Program-made: the position numbers and the translations under genes
The notes under the pieces: generated by a model
The model's input: the letters and a program-made list of their open reading frames with translations, nothing else
Told to the model about the DNA's origin: nothing
Database searches by the model: none
Part shown: positions 35,157 through 45,267 of the stretch, piece by piece
Layout: each line of letters opens with the position of its first letter
Position numbering within the stretch: position 1 is the stretch's first letter
Source: Mycetocola tolaasinivorans
GTDB taxonomy: Bacteria > Actinomycetota > Actinomycetes > Actinomycetales > Microbacteriaceae
DNA: 64,000 bases
Direction: 5' to 3'
NCBI RefSeq assembly: GCF_003667565.1
Contig: NZ_RCUX01000003.1
Coordinates: 124,001-188,000 of the forward strand

Positions 35157-35196
35157 CGGGCCCGAGTGTGAGCAAACGTGCTCGCGCTCGGGCCCG
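35157..35196 (+). terminator. Strong hairpin after the ABC exporter
   Basis: CGGGCCCGAG pairs with CTCGGGCCCG and continues inward through wobble pairs to GAGCA/TGCTC with an AACG loop, about 18 bp in all. There is no T-tract, so it may act with Rho or as an imperfect terminator. Confidence 0.7.
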
Positions 35197-35215
35197 ACGC
35201 GTCCCGATTTGGTGC

Positions 35216-35221
35216 TAGGCT
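35216..35221 (+). promoter_or_regulatory. -10 box of the leuA leader promoter (leaderless)
   Basis: TAGGCT, 6 bases, then the GTG of the leader peptide. Transcription is predicted to start at the leader peptide's first codon. Confidence 0.7.
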
Positions 35222-35227
35222 GAACGC

Positions 35228-35255
35228 GTGTTCTTTGCGGGTCTGCTTCTTAGCT

Positions 35256-35272
<17 letters not shown>
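35228..35272 (+). CDS. leuA leader peptide (Leu-Leu-Leu attenuation peptide)
   Basis: 14 codons, GTG to TAG, encoding MFFAGLLLSCRDEA. The three consecutive Leu codons (CTG CTT CTT, 35243-35251) include CTT, rare in this GC-rich genome, so translation should slow when leucyl-tRNA is short. The last codons form the 5' arm of a terminator hairpin. The leader sits 64 bases upstream of leuA. Known corynebacterial and streptomycete leuA genes have similar leaders; here the call rests on the Leu run, the hairpin and the promoter spacing. Confidence 0.85.
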
Positions 35273-37097
<1,825 letters not shown>

Positions 37098-37121
37098 TCC
37101 GGACGGCGTCCGCTGAACCAT

Positions 37122-37148
37122 GAGCCCGCACCGACACGGTGCGGGCTC
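37122..37148 (+). terminator. Hairpin after leuA
   Basis: GAGCCCGCACCG-ACA-CGGTGCGGGCTC, a perfect 12-bp stem with a 3-base loop, 24 bases after the leuA stop. No T-tract follows. Confidence 0.8.
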
Positions 37149-37154
37149 CTGGCA

Positions 37155-37180
37155 TCTGACGGAAAAATCCGCACGTCAGA
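37155..37180. promoter_or_regulatory. Inverted repeat upstream of the small ORF/SIR2 pair
   Basis: TCTGACG and CGTCAGA separated by 12 bases. A TAGGAT -10-like box follows at 37234-37239, so this could be an operator or a second weak terminator. No -35 was recognised. Confidence 0.35.
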
Positions 37181-37278
37181 GGAGGGCGGGGACCCACCGG
37201 AAAGATTCCCGGGCACCCCGGACTAAAGCCGAGTAGGATGAAGGGGTAACGAATGCTACGGAGAGGGGAGTTGCACCC

Positions 37279-37443
37279 ATGGTGACGAAGTCAAACACGC
37301 GTGAACGTGGCGAAAAGGTGCGTCAGGATGCCAAGGAACGCCGTATTCGCGCCGCTCGCTCGGTACTGAGCACTCCCAGCGTCTCCGACCGCAAGTCCGC
37401 AGACTCGCACGCATCGACACGCCCTCGTCTCGCAGTCGGCTAG
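37279..37443 (+). CDS. Small basic protein of unknown function, upstream of the SIR2-like gene
   Basis: 54 codons from ATG, with GGAGAGGGGAG spaced 8 bases upstream. The product is Arg/Lys/Ser-rich (starts MVTKSNTRERGEK, ends STRPRLAVG) with no membrane segment. Its stop lies 3 bases before the GTG of the SIR2-like gene, which has no ribosome site of its own, so translation of the two is probably coupled. This coupling is the main argument that the ORF is real; it could otherwise be only a leader ORF. A GTG start one codon later is equally possible. Confidence 0.55.
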   Translation: MVTKSNTRERGEKVRQDAKERRIRAARSVLSTPSVSDRKSADSHASTRPRLAVG

Positions 37444-37446
37444 TCC

Positions 37447-39135
37447 GTGGCGAAAGGGGGCCCGGAGGAGCCGTTTCTTCGGTCTGAGGGGACCCACTCA
37501 GCGCTGCGCAGACTCGCTGAAAAGAACACGCTGGTGGTGTACTGCGGCGCGGGCGTGACCCGAGACCGCACCGGACTGGGGTGGAGCGAACTGGTCTCCG
37601 AGGTGTTTGACGTGGTTCGCGGGCGCCGTAATCGTGACCACGATACCGATGCAGCCATTGCCGGAGCCCTCGCGCGGCCCGATTTAGACCCCGCGCAGAA
37701 GGCATCGGTGGTTGTCGAGGCGGGCCGGGCGTCGCGGTCCACCGAAACGGGTTTTATGCGGCCGATTCTGCACAGGGTTCTCTATAAACAGCACGGCTGG
37801 AGTCAGGGACGGCTGCTGCAGAATGTGGCGGAGCTGGCCGTTTTCACGGCGGGTCTCGGCGACGATATTTCGATCGTGACCACCAACTATGACGACTATA
37901 TTGATCGCCAAATTCACGAACTTATCCGTGACTATTACCAGAATGCGACACCCAAGGACGATATTCCCGGGGTGGTGCTCAACATTGTGGGAGCGGAGTC
38001 CGAACCGTTCACCCAGCGCGCCGCACAAAACGGTGCGGGCACCATTTACATCCACCACATTCACGGGCGGGTGGACAGCTCCGGTGCCTCGGCGGGGCAG
38101 ATTGTCTTCTCGGAGAGCTCGTACTCACGCACCCGAAACCAGACCGTGCAGTTCCTCGTTTCTCAGTTCACCGAGGCATCCGCATTCCTCTCCGTCGGTG
38201 CCAGCCTGAGCGATGCACCGCTGATTGAGGCGCTGTTCCAGGCGGATGCGATCGGAAGATGGCGGGAACGGTCTCCGGTTAAGGTGGCGCTCCTGACCCC
38301 CCTCGGCGATACTCCGGCCGAGAAAGTGTCCGGTGCGGATTTCGCGATTCGCCGCGGCCTGCACCTGGGCATCGACGTCCTCGTTGCCGATACGTTCTCG
38401 AATATCGCTCAGTTTGTTGAAGAGCTCAGGGTGTGCAAGGTGCTGAATGCCCGCACGGCACTCGAGTCCTACGTGCCGCGGGCGAGCTATTCTCACGCAC
38501 TTGCCTCGTGGTGGTCCGAGTGGAGTACGGCACCCTGGCATCAGGACCACGACGCACACCATCAGCTCCTCGCCGCGATGCTCGCCAACGTCAGCGATTT
38601 CTTTCGCAGTCGCGACCTCCTCAACCGGGGCGAGGTCTTGCGGCTAGAAGCCTGGATACGGATCAATCCATCGGTTTCACAAGACAATCGTCACCTGACA
38701 CACTATGCAAATTCCACCGGGCCGCTCTACGCGCAGGAGGCCCTGCGTCGCGAGCGAATTGTCTTCCCAACCAACGTCGCATCGGTGCGTGCGTTCACGG
38801 TGGGTAAACCACTGCTGCTTGGCCTTGGCGATCTGGAACACTCCGATCAGGCGAGTCGGTGGAAGTCATTCCTCACGGTCCCGATCACGCACGATGTGGA
38901 GGTGGATTTTGAGAGTTTCGAGGTCTCACGAACGGTGCCCGTTGGCGTGCTGACCCTGGCCTCCACACATCCACGCGATGGGGCTGGACGCTCGCGAGCG
39001 AGCTTCGCAAAGCCGGCGCTGAGCGTTGCCGACTATGAAACCATCCTGGGGATGCTCCGCGATGTCGGGCGAATGCTGGTGTCCCCGGAGGGCCCACCCC
39101 TTCTCGACGAGGGTGAGGCGACGCGAGAGGACTAG
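37447..39135 (+). CDS. SIR2-like NAD-processing protein with GAF-like C-terminal domain (candidate defence effector)
   Basis: 562 residues. Residues ~25-330 match a SIR2-like fold: YCGAGVT (Gly34-Ala35-Gly36, NAD ribose/phosphate loop), TTNYDD (145-150, with Asn147) and HHIHG with His206 as the likely catalytic His, then FLSVGASLSD, typical of SIR2-like NAD hydrolases rather than protein deacetylases (no zinc Cys4). Residues ~375-510 resemble a GAF sensor: helix LLAAMLANVSDFF, LRLEAWIRI, FLTVPI and VGVLTLASTHP. SIR2-like proteins in phage defence deplete NAD on infection; the GAF-like domain could be the trigger sensor (inference). It interrupts a housekeeping stretch between leuA and recO and shares its CTAG stop with the convergent gene. 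Confidence 0.8.
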   Translation: MAKGGPEEPFLRSEGTHSALRRLAEKNTLVVYCGAGVTRDRTGLGWSELVSEVFDVVRGRRNRDHDTDAAIAGALARPDLDPAQKASVVVEAGRASRSTETGFMRPILHRVLYKQHGWSQGRLLQNVAELAVFTAGLGDDISIVTTNYDDYIDRQIHELIRDYYQNATPKDDIPGVVLNIVGAESEPFTQRAAQNGAGTIYIHHIHGRVDSSGASAGQIVFSESSYSRTRNQTVQFLVSQFTEASAFLSVGASLSDAPLIEALFQADAIGRWRERSPVKVALLTPLGDTPAEKVSGADFAIRRGLHLGIDVLVADTFSNIAQFVEELRVCKVLNARTALESYVPRASYSHALASWWSEWSTAPWHQDHDAHHQLLAAMLANVSDFFRSRDLLNRGEVLRLEAWIRINPSVSQDNRHLTHYANSTGPLYAQEALRRERIVFPTNVASVRAFTVGKPLLLGLGDLEHSDQASRWKSFLTVPITHDVEVDFESFEVSRTVPVGVLTLASTHPRDGAGRSRASFAKPALSVADYETILGMLRDVGRMLVSPEGPPLLDEGEATRED

Positions 39136-39887
39136 CGGCGCACGCGCGGGAGCCAGCGTCGCCAACCGGAGTCGGCGCGCGCTGCCGGGCCGCCAGTGGC
39201 GGCGACCGCACCCGCACCCGAGGGATCCGAGTCGCGGCGACGCCAGGTTGCCCAGGAGCTGAGCGCGCGCTGCTCGGGGAGGCTCCAGCCGAAGCGTACC
39301 GAGAGTAGACGTACCGCGGTGGTGATGAGGACGCAGCCCACGGCGGCCCAGACGATCGGGACGTTGAGGTGCATCGCGGCGAGCATGAAGACGGTTCCGG
39401 CTCCAGCGGCTACCGCGTAGAGGGAGCCGACGTGCATCAGTGCGATGGGGAGGTTCAGCATCATGTCGCGCACCACCGAGCCGCCGACGGCCGAGATGAC
39501 GCCCACAAACACCGCGGGCACCTCGGGGAGGCCCGCGGCCACGGCCTTCGCGCAGCCAAGGGCCGCGAACATGCCGATGGTGAGGGCGTCGAGGGTGATG
39601 ATGATGGCGTTCATGCGCGTGAACACGCGCAGCAGGAGCATGCCCACAAACGCGGCACCGGTAGCGGTGAGCAGGTACCAGTTGGAACTCAGCGCCGCAG
39701 GTACCTGATTGATCAGGAGGTCGCGGGCGAGACCGCCGCCCAGCCCGATCACCAGGCCGATGATCGCGACCCCGAGCAGGTCGAGGCGGTTTTCGCGAAA
39801 CCGTGCGGCAAACATCGCGCCCTGCACCGCGCCGATACCAACGGCGGTGAGGTCGAGCCACAGCGGAATCACAAACAGAGGGGTCAC
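39132..39887 (-). CDS. TRIC-family (UPF0126/YadS) membrane protein
   Basis: 251 residues from the GTG at 39887; an alternative GTG 15 bases upstream exists. Two repeats of three helices, each with a Gly-rich kink: GLVIGLGGGLARDLL and VISAVGGSVVRDMML, as in trimeric intracellular cation channels and YadS/YicG proteins, some of which transport glycine. Helices occupy residues ~8-205; the last ~45 residues are a charged Ser/Arg/Trp tail absent from shorter homologues. Its stop codon shares CTAG with the convergent SIR2-like gene. Confidence 0.88.
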   Translation of the reverse strand: MTPLFVIPLWLDLTAVGIGAVQGAMFAARFRENRLDLLGVAIIGLVIGLGGGLARDLLINQVPAALSSNWYLLTATGAAFVGMLLLRVFTRMNAIIITLDALTIGMFAALGCAKAVAAGLPEVPAVFVGVISAVGGSVVRDMMLNLPIALMHVGSLYAVAAGAGTVFMLAAMHLNVPIVWAAVGCVLITTAVRLLSVRFGWSLPEQRALSSWATWRRRDSDPSGAGAVAATGGPAARADSGWRRWLPRVRR

Positions 39888-40012
39888 AGATCCATCTAAC
39901 ACGCACTCCGGCCCGGGTGCCAGGGGACACGGCGGGTGTGACGCCGGACGGCAGAGCCGAATGGATCGTGTGAACATGCCCCGCGCTGTCACGGGGAAAC
40001 ACCCGCGTGACC

Positions 40013-40018
40013 GATAAT
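40013..40018 (+). promoter_or_regulatory. -10 box of a leaderless promoter (recO)
   Basis: GATAAT, 7 bases, then ATG at 40026. This supports the second of two nearby ATGs as the recO start. Confidence 0.6.
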
Positions 40019-40025
40019 GGAAGTG

Positions 40026-40820
40026 ATGGCAATTTACCGTGATGAGGCAGTGGTTCTGCGCACCCACAAACTGGGCGAGGCGGACCGCATCTGCACGCTC
40101 CTCACCCGCAACAACGGCAAGGTCAGCGCGGTGGCCAAGGGAGTGCGCAAGGTCGGCTCGAAGTTCGGGGCGCGCCTCGAACCCTTCATGGTCGCGGACA
40201 TTCAGTTTTACGAGGGCCGCACTCTTGACACCATCAGCCAGGCCGAAACCCTCGGGTCCTACGGTGCCCAGATCGTGGCCGACTATGCGAGCTATACGGC
40301 CGCCACGGCGATGGTTGAGGCTGCCGCGCGGCTCACCGAGTCCGATCCCGCGCCGCGTCAGTACCTGCTGCTGGTGGGGGCGCTGCGTTCGCTCTCGCGT
40401 GGCGAACACAGCCCGACGCTCACGCTTGATTCGTACCTGCTCCGTGCCCTGTCGATTGCCGGGTGGGCCCCGAGCTTCTATGACTGCGCGCGCTGCGGCA
40501 AGCCCGGCCCGCACGAACGCGTCATGGTGCAGGTTGGCGGGGCCGTGTGCTCGGACTGCGCGCCCCAGGGGGCGGCGATCCTCGATACCGCGACCCGCGA
40601 GCTGCTGATCGCCCTGCTCGCGGGAGCCTGGGATCTTACCGAGGACGCCCCCGAGAACATCCAGGCCCGCGCCAGCGGAATCGTCGCCGCCTACACCCAG
40701 TTCCACCTGGATCGCAGCCTGCGCGCGCTCGACCACATCGACGGCTCGCGCACCCACAACGCACCCACCACCCGCGTTTCCCCCGGGCCCGCGCCCACAA
40801 CACCGAAGGCAACCGCATGA
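40026..40820 (+). CDS. recO: DNA repair protein RecO
   Basis: 264 residues from ATG 40026: [20 protein letters not shown] is the family's usual beginning, so the ATG 9 bases earlier was not chosen. N-terminal OB fold, central helical domain, and a zinc-binding [11 protein letters not shown] / CSDCAPQG pair. Loads RecA with RecF/RecR and anneals single strands. The Pro/Thr-rich C-terminal tail (~240-264) is extra. Stop overlaps the uppS start by 4 bases. Confidence 0.95.
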   Translation: MAIYRDEAVVLRTHKLGEADRICTLLTRNNGKVSAVAKGVRKVGSKFGARLEPFMVADIQFYEGRTLDTISQAETLGSYGAQIVADYASYTAATAMVEAAARLTESDPAPRQYLLLVGALRSLSRGEHSPTLTLDSYLLRALSIAGWAPSFYDCARCGKPGPHERVMVQVGGAVCSDCAPQGAAILDTATRELLIALLAGAWDLTEDAPENIQARASGIVAAYTQFHLDRSLRALDHIDGSRTHNAPTTRVSPGPAPTTPKATA

Positions 40821-41623
40821 CCCCGAAGCCCTTTACCCACCGCGATGCGGTGCCCTACCGCCCGATCGACTGGACGGGAATCTACCCGCCCGCGTTCCCC
40901 ACGGCCGGTGTACCCGAGCACGTGGCGATCGTGATGGACGGTAACGGCCGCTGGGCCAACGCTCGCGGCCTGCCGCGCGTGCAGGGCCACCAGGCGGGGG
41001 AGGCGGCCCTGCTCGACGTCGTGGCCGGCGCGATCCAGGCCGGGGTCAAGCACCTCTCGGTCTACGCGTTCTCCACCGAGAACTGGCGGCGTTCCCCGGA
41101 TGAGGTGCGCTTCCTGATGGGCTTCAACCGCGACGTGCTGCACCGCCGCCGCGATCAGCTCAACGAGTGGGGCGTGCGCGTGCGCTGGGCGGGCCGTACC
41201 CCGAAGCTGTGGGGCTCGGTCATCAAGGAGCTGAAGTACGCCGAGGAACTGACAAAGACGAATTCCACGCTCACACTCACCATGTGCGTGAACTATGGCG
41301 GGCGTAACGAGATCGCCGATGCCGTGCGCGAGATCGCCGAGGGCGTGAAGGCTGGGAAGATCAAGCCCGGCTCGATCTCCGAAAAGACCATCGCCAAGCA
41401 CCTCTACCTGCCCGATATGCCGGATGTTGACCTGTTCGTGCGCAGCTCGGGGGAGCAGCGCACTTCCAACTTCATGCTCTGGCAGTCGGCGTACGCCGAA
41501 ATGGTGTTCCTCGACACGCTCTGGCCGGACTTCTCTCGCGAACAGCTCTGGGAGGCCATCGGGATCTATATCGGTCGCGATCGTCGCTTCGGCGGCGCGA
41601 TCGACACCCCGAAGCCCGCCTAG
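40817..41623 (+). CDS. uppS: Isoprenyl transferase (undecaprenyl diphosphate synthase family)
   Basis: 268 residues from ATG 40817; longer in-frame readings run through rec[13 protein letters not shown] with catalytic Asp41, [48 protein letters not shown] (pyrophosphate binding) and DTLWPDF are all diagnostic of cis-prenyltransferases. Makes long-chain polyprenyl diphosphate carrier for cell-wall synthesis; chain length (C50 or C55) cannot be read. Coupled to recO, ends in a strong terminator. Confidence 0.96.
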   Translation: MTPKPFTHRDAVPYRPIDWTGIYPPAFPTAGVPEHVAIVMDGNGRWANARGLPRVQGHQAGEAALLDVVAGAIQAGVKHLSVYAFSTENWRRSPDEVRFLMGFNRDVLHRRRDQLNEWGVRVRWAGRTPKLWGSVIKELKYAEELTKTNSTLTLTMCVNYGGRNEIADAVREIAEGVKAGKIKPGSISEKTIAKHLYLPDMPDVDLFVRSSGEQRTSNFMLWQSAYAEMVFLDTLWPDFSREQLWEAIGIYIGRDRRFGGAIDTPKPA

Positions 41624-41630
41624 TACCGCG

Positions 41631-41673
41631 CAAAAAGCCCCGCCCCGAGATCGTTCGGGGGCGGGGCTTTTGC
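41631..41673. terminator. Bidirectional terminator between uppS and ctaB
   Basis: AGCCCCGCCCC pairs with GGGGCGGGGCT, flanked by A-run and T-run (CAAAAA ... TTTTGCG), 8 bases after the uppS stop; serves both convergent genes. Confidence 0.92.
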
Positions 41674-41680
41674 GTGAGGG

Positions 41681-42634
41681 CTAGGGGAGGATCGGGCCGA
41701 TCGCGAGCATGAGGCACAGCGCCATGATCATGATCAGCGAGAAGCGGAACATGCGGTGCGCCCAGGCGTCGTCATCCTTGGCGCGGAAGCCGACGAGGCC
41801 GATCCAGGCCCAGTACAGGCCGAGGACGCCCATGACGACGGTGTAGACGATGCCCACGTGGCCAAACACCGGCAGCAGCAGGGTGGAGATCACGAACGCG
41901 AGGGTGTACCAGAAGATCTGGGTCTTGGTGTTCTTTACGCCGTTGACCACCGAGATCACGGGAATGCCGGCCTGCGCGTACTCGTGCTTACGGTAGATCG
42001 CGATCGAGTAGAACTCGGGCATCTGCCAGAAGAACAGCATCGCGAACACCAGGATGGCCGAGGCGTCAATTGCCCCGGTCACGCCCACGTAGCCGGCGAG
42101 GATCGGGGCGGCACCGGAGACGCTGCCCACGAGGGTTCCGTGGATCGAGAGGCGCTTGGAGAGCATGCCGTAGAACACCACGTAGACCACGAAACCGGCG
42201 AGCCCCACGACCACGACGAGCCAGTTGGTCCAGGCCACGAGCATCGCGTTGCCGATCACGAACAGGGTGATCGAGAAGATGACGGCGTTGCGAACGCCCA
42301 CCCCGCCACTCACGGTGGCGCGCTTGCGGGTGCGTTCCATCTTGGTGTCGATGTCGCGATCCAGCACGTTGTTGAGCACGCAGGCGGATGCGATGACCAG
42401 GGTGGTGCCGATAATCAGGGCGGCGAAAAGCCAGAGGTCTACCTGCCCGCGCGCGGCGAGCAGGAAGCCGGCGGCCGCGGTGAGCACGTTTCCGTACAGC
42501 ACGCCCGGCTTTGTCAGCGTGTAGTAGAGGGTGATCCGATCACGGAGGGAACCCCCCTGGGCACGAGACGCGAGTGCCGCGTCGGTTCCGTCGGAACCGG
42601 CGTGAAAAGCAGGGGTGGGGCCGTGCAGGGTCAT
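41681..42634 (-). CDS. ctaB: Protoheme IX farnesyltransferase (heme O synthase)
   Basis: 317 residues from ATG 42634 (GGAG upstream); the upstream extension is not conserved-looking. UbiA-type prenyltransferase with about nine helices and two Asp-rich sites: NNVLDRDIDTKMERTRKR at ~118-135 and YRKHEYAQAGIPV later. NTKTQIFWYTL and a SGAAPILAGYVGVTG loop fit CtaB. Adds a farnesyl group to heme b for cytochrome oxidases. Alone here, without ctaA or cox genes. Confidence 0.93.
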   Translation of the reverse strand: MTLHGPTPAFHAGSDGTDAALASRAQGGSLRDRITLYYTLTKPGVLYGNVLTAAAGFLLAARGQVDLWLFAALIIGTTLVIASACVLNNVLDRDIDTKMERTRKRATVSGGVGVRNAVIFSITLFVIGNAMLVAWTNWLVVVVGLAGFVVYVVFYGMLSKRLSIHGTLVGSVSGAAPILAGYVGVTGAIDASAILVFAMLFFWQMPEFYSIAIYRKHEYAQAGIPVISVVNGVKNTKTQIFWYTLAFVISTLLLPVFGHVGIVYTVVMGVLGLYWAWIGLVGFRAKDDDAWAHRMFRFSLIMIMALCLMLAIGPILP

Positions 42635-42766
42635 ACGAGAAAAAGCTCCGATCAGCGCGTATAGCAAACTCCAGTATATCGGCGCTGTGAACCCTGGATG
42701 ACGTTCTGGGAGGCGAACCGGGTGCCGCATTCGCCGCTCACGGGATTGTCTGGGAGAATTGATGCG

Positions 42767-43921
42767 ATGTCCACTTCAGTTGTTGCTCCCGCCCCCGCGC
42801 TGCGTATCGGCAGCCTGGCCCTCGACGTGCCCGTAGTTCTGGCACCGATGGCCGGAATTACTAACACCGCGTTTCGTCGACTGTGCCGCGAATACGGTGC
42901 CGGCCTGTACGTGAGCGAGATGATCACGGCGCGTGCGCTGGTCGAGCGCACCCCGGAGACCATGCGTCTCATCACGCACCACCCGTCCGAGAAGACGCGC
43001 AGCATCCAGCTGTACGGCGTGGATGCCCCCACGGTTTACAAGGCCGTCAAGATTCTCTCCGAGGAGGGGCTCGCCGATCACGTCGACCTCAACTTCGGCT
43101 GCCCGGTGCCCAAGGTGACCCGCAAGGGCGGCGGTTCGGCCCTGCCCTGGAAGCTTGACCTCTTCCAGGACATCGTGGAGTCCGCCGTGCGCGGAGCCGG
43201 CGATCTGCCGGTGACGGTGAAGATGCGCAAGGGTATCGACGCCGATCACCTCACCTATCTGGATGCCGGCCGGATCGCCGAGGCCGCTGGCGCCTCCGCG
43301 GTAGCGCTGCACGGCCGCACCGCGAGCGAGTTCTACTCCGGTCAGGCCGACTGGTCCGCCATTGCCCGCCTCAAGGAAGCCGTGACCAGCATTCCGGTGC
43401 TCGGCAACGGAGACATCTGGAGCGGCGAGGACGGCCCGCGGATGATGCGCGAGACCGGCGCCGATGGCGTCGTGGTGGGCCGTGGCTGCCTCGGCCGCCC
43501 CTGGCTGTTCGGCGACCTCGCCGCCGCCTTCACCGGTTCGGAGGAGCGTCACCGCCCGCGCCTGGCGCTGGTGGCTCAGGCGTTCCGCCGGCACGCAGAG
43601 CTGCTGTCCGAGTTCTTCGAGAGTGAGGAGCGCGGTTGCCGCGACATCCGTAAGCACGTCGCCTGGTACTTCAAGGGCTATCCGGTGGGCAGCGAGATCC
43701 GCAGCGCACTCGCGCTGGTATCGAGCCTCGCCGAGGTGGACGAGCTGGTTGAGCGTCTGGGTGATGCCCCGTACCCCACCGAGGGTGCCGAGGGTCAGCG
43801 CGGCCGCGCCGGCAGCCCGAAGCGCGTCGTGCTGCCGGAGAACTGGCTGAACTCCCGTGAGCTCGAGGGCGACCAGCGCGAGCGTCTGACCGAGGGTGCC
43901 GGAGACACCAGCGGTGGCTAG
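42767..43921 (+). CDS. dusB: tRNA-dihydrouridine synthase
   Basis: 384 residues from ATG 42767, which fits a near-leaderless layout (GAGAAT, 7 bases, ATG). FMN TIM barrel: VVLAPMAGITNTAFRRLCRE at the start, YVSEMITARAL, VDLNFGCPVPKVTRKGGGSAL with the catalytic Cys, VKMRKGID, LHGRTASEFYSGQADW, and GADGVVVGRGCLGRPWLF. Reduces uridines in the tRNA D loop. Overlaps dgt by 8 bases. The C-terminal ~60 residues (GAEGQRGRAGSPKR...) are a basic extension. Confidence 0.95.
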   Translation: MSTSVVAPAPALRIGSLALDVPVVLAPMAGITNTAFRRLCREYGAGLYVSEMITARALVERTPETMRLITHHPSEKTRSIQLYGVDAPTVYKAVKILSEEGLADHVDLNFGCPVPKVTRKGGGSALPWKLDLFQDIVESAVRGAGDLPVTVKMRKGIDADHLTYLDAGRIAEAAGASAVALHGRTASEFYSGQADWSAIARLKEAVTSIPVLGNGDIWSGEDGPRMMRETGADGVVVGRGCLGRPWLFGDLAAAFTGSEERHRPRLALVAQAFRRHAELLSEFFESEERGCRDIRKHVAWYFKGYPVGSEIRSALALVSSLAEVDELVERLGDAPYPTEGAEGQRGRAGSPKRVVLPENWLNSRELEGDQRERLTEGAGDTSGG

Positions 43922-45152
43922 CGGCTACTCGGAGTCCGACACCGAGCGCTGGTTCCCCGAAACCCACCGGTCGCACCGATCGGACTTCGCGCGGGATCGC
44001 GCCCGGCTGCTGCACTCCAGCGCACTGCGCCGCCTGGCCGCGAAGACCCAGGTGTTGAGCCCCACCGCGGGGCTCGACTTTGCGCGCAACCGCCTGACCC
44101 ACTCCCTCGAGGTGGCGCAGGTCGGACGTGAGCTGGGGCTCGCGCTCGGGCTGGACCCCGACGTCGTCGACACCGCCTGCCTCGCCCACGACCTCGGGCA
44201 TCCGCCCTTCGGGCACAACGGCGAGCGCGCGCTGAACGACTGGTCGGGGGAGATCGGCGGGTTCGAGGGCAACGCCCAGACCCTTCGCATCCTGACCCGC
44301 CTCGAACCCAAGGTGTTTGGCGCTGATGGCCGCGCCTACGGACTGAACCTCACCCGGGCGAGCCTCGATGCGAGCTGCAAGTACCCCTGGCCAGCCTCGC
44401 ACGCGGTGGCTGATCCGGGTGGACGCGCGAAGTACGGGTTTTTCAATGACGACTCGGCCGCGTTCGAGTGGCTGCGCGCCGGAGCGCCCGACCGCCGCCG
44501 CTGCATCGAGGCGCAGGTCATGGATCTCTCGGACGACATCGCGTACTCCGTGCACGACTTTGAGGACGCCGTGGTGGGCGAGTACATCGACCCCGCCCTG
44601 CTCGCCTCCCGCGCGGGCCACGACGTTCTCCTGACCAAGGTGCGTGAGTGGGCCGGCGATGAGTTCAGCATCGATGATCTCGGCGCCGCTTTCGAGCGGG
44701 TGCGTGCGGTACCCAGCTGGCTCACCGAGTGGGACGGCTCCCGCCCCGCCCAGGGCCGACTCAAGACCTTCACCAGCGATATGATCGGCCGCTTTGCCGG
44801 GGCGGCCACCGTCGCCACGCGCGAGGCGTTCCCCGCGGAGAGCCTGATTCGCTTCAATGCCGACGTCGTGGTGCCGCACGAGATTGCGGCCGAAATCGCC
44901 GTGCTCAAGGGCATCGTGGCGGCGTTTGTGATGAGCCGCGATAGCCGCCAGCCGATCTATCGCCAGCAGCGGGAGATCCTGACCGCGCTGGCCGAAACCA
45001 TTTACGAGCGTGGCCCGGAGCTGCTCGACACCGGTTATGCGGCCGACTGGGCCGAGGCCGCGGATGACGCGGCCCGTCGCCGTGTCGTGGTGGATCAGGT
45101 GGCGAGCCTGACCGACCAGGCGGCGATCAGCCGGTTCGAGCGACTCGGATAG
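43914..45152 (+). CDS. dgt: Deoxyguanosinetriphosphate triphosphohydrolase-like protein
   Basis: 412 residues from the GTG at 43914, which has GGAG 9 bases upstream; a GTG 18 bases earlier is possible. HD-domain dNTPase: LTHSLEVAQVG with His63, CLAHDLGHPPFGHNGE with His92-Asp93, QVMDLSDDIAYSVHD with the last HD Asp. Hydrolyses dNTPs to nucleosides and triphosphate, keeping dNTP pools balanced. The dusB-dgt-dnaG order is common in actinobacteria. Confidence 0.94.
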   Translation: MASGYSESDTERWFPETHRSHRSDFARDRARLLHSSALRRLAAKTQVLSPTAGLDFARNRLTHSLEVAQVGRELGLALGLDPDVVDTACLAHDLGHPPFGHNGERALNDWSGEIGGFEGNAQTLRILTRLEPKVFGADGRAYGLNLTRASLDASCKYPWPASHAVADPGGRAKYGFFNDDSAAFEWLRAGAPDRRRCIEAQVMDLSDDIAYSVHDFEDAVVGEYIDPALLASRAGHDVLLTKVREWAGDEFSIDDLGAAFERVRAVPSWLTEWDGSRPAQGRLKTFTSDMIGRFAGAATVATREAFPAESLIRFNADVVVPHEIAAEIAVLKGIVAAFVMSRDSRQPIYRQQREILTALAETIYERGPELLDTGYAADWAEAADDAARRRVVVDQVASLTDQAAISRFERLG

Positions 45153-45255
45153 CCTGCTCGCCCCGGCGCGAACGTTTCGGGTCGGGGTACTCCGCATCCC
45201 CGGACTGGGGCGGCGCGGGGCGCGCGCCACGGGCGCGAGTGACGGGGGTCGGGAC

Positions 45256-45261
45256 TAGACT
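45256..45261 (+). promoter_or_regulatory. -10 box of a leaderless promoter (dnaG)
   Basis: TAGACT, 6 bases, then ATG at 45268, with no ribosome site. Confidence 0.65.
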
Positions 45262-45267
45262 GGGGTA

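Noticed and set aside
37253-37285. 10-codon ORF (ATG CTA CGG ...) just before the small basic ORF
   Set aside because: No ribosome site and too short to judge; it overlaps the ribosome site of the better-supported ORF at 37279.
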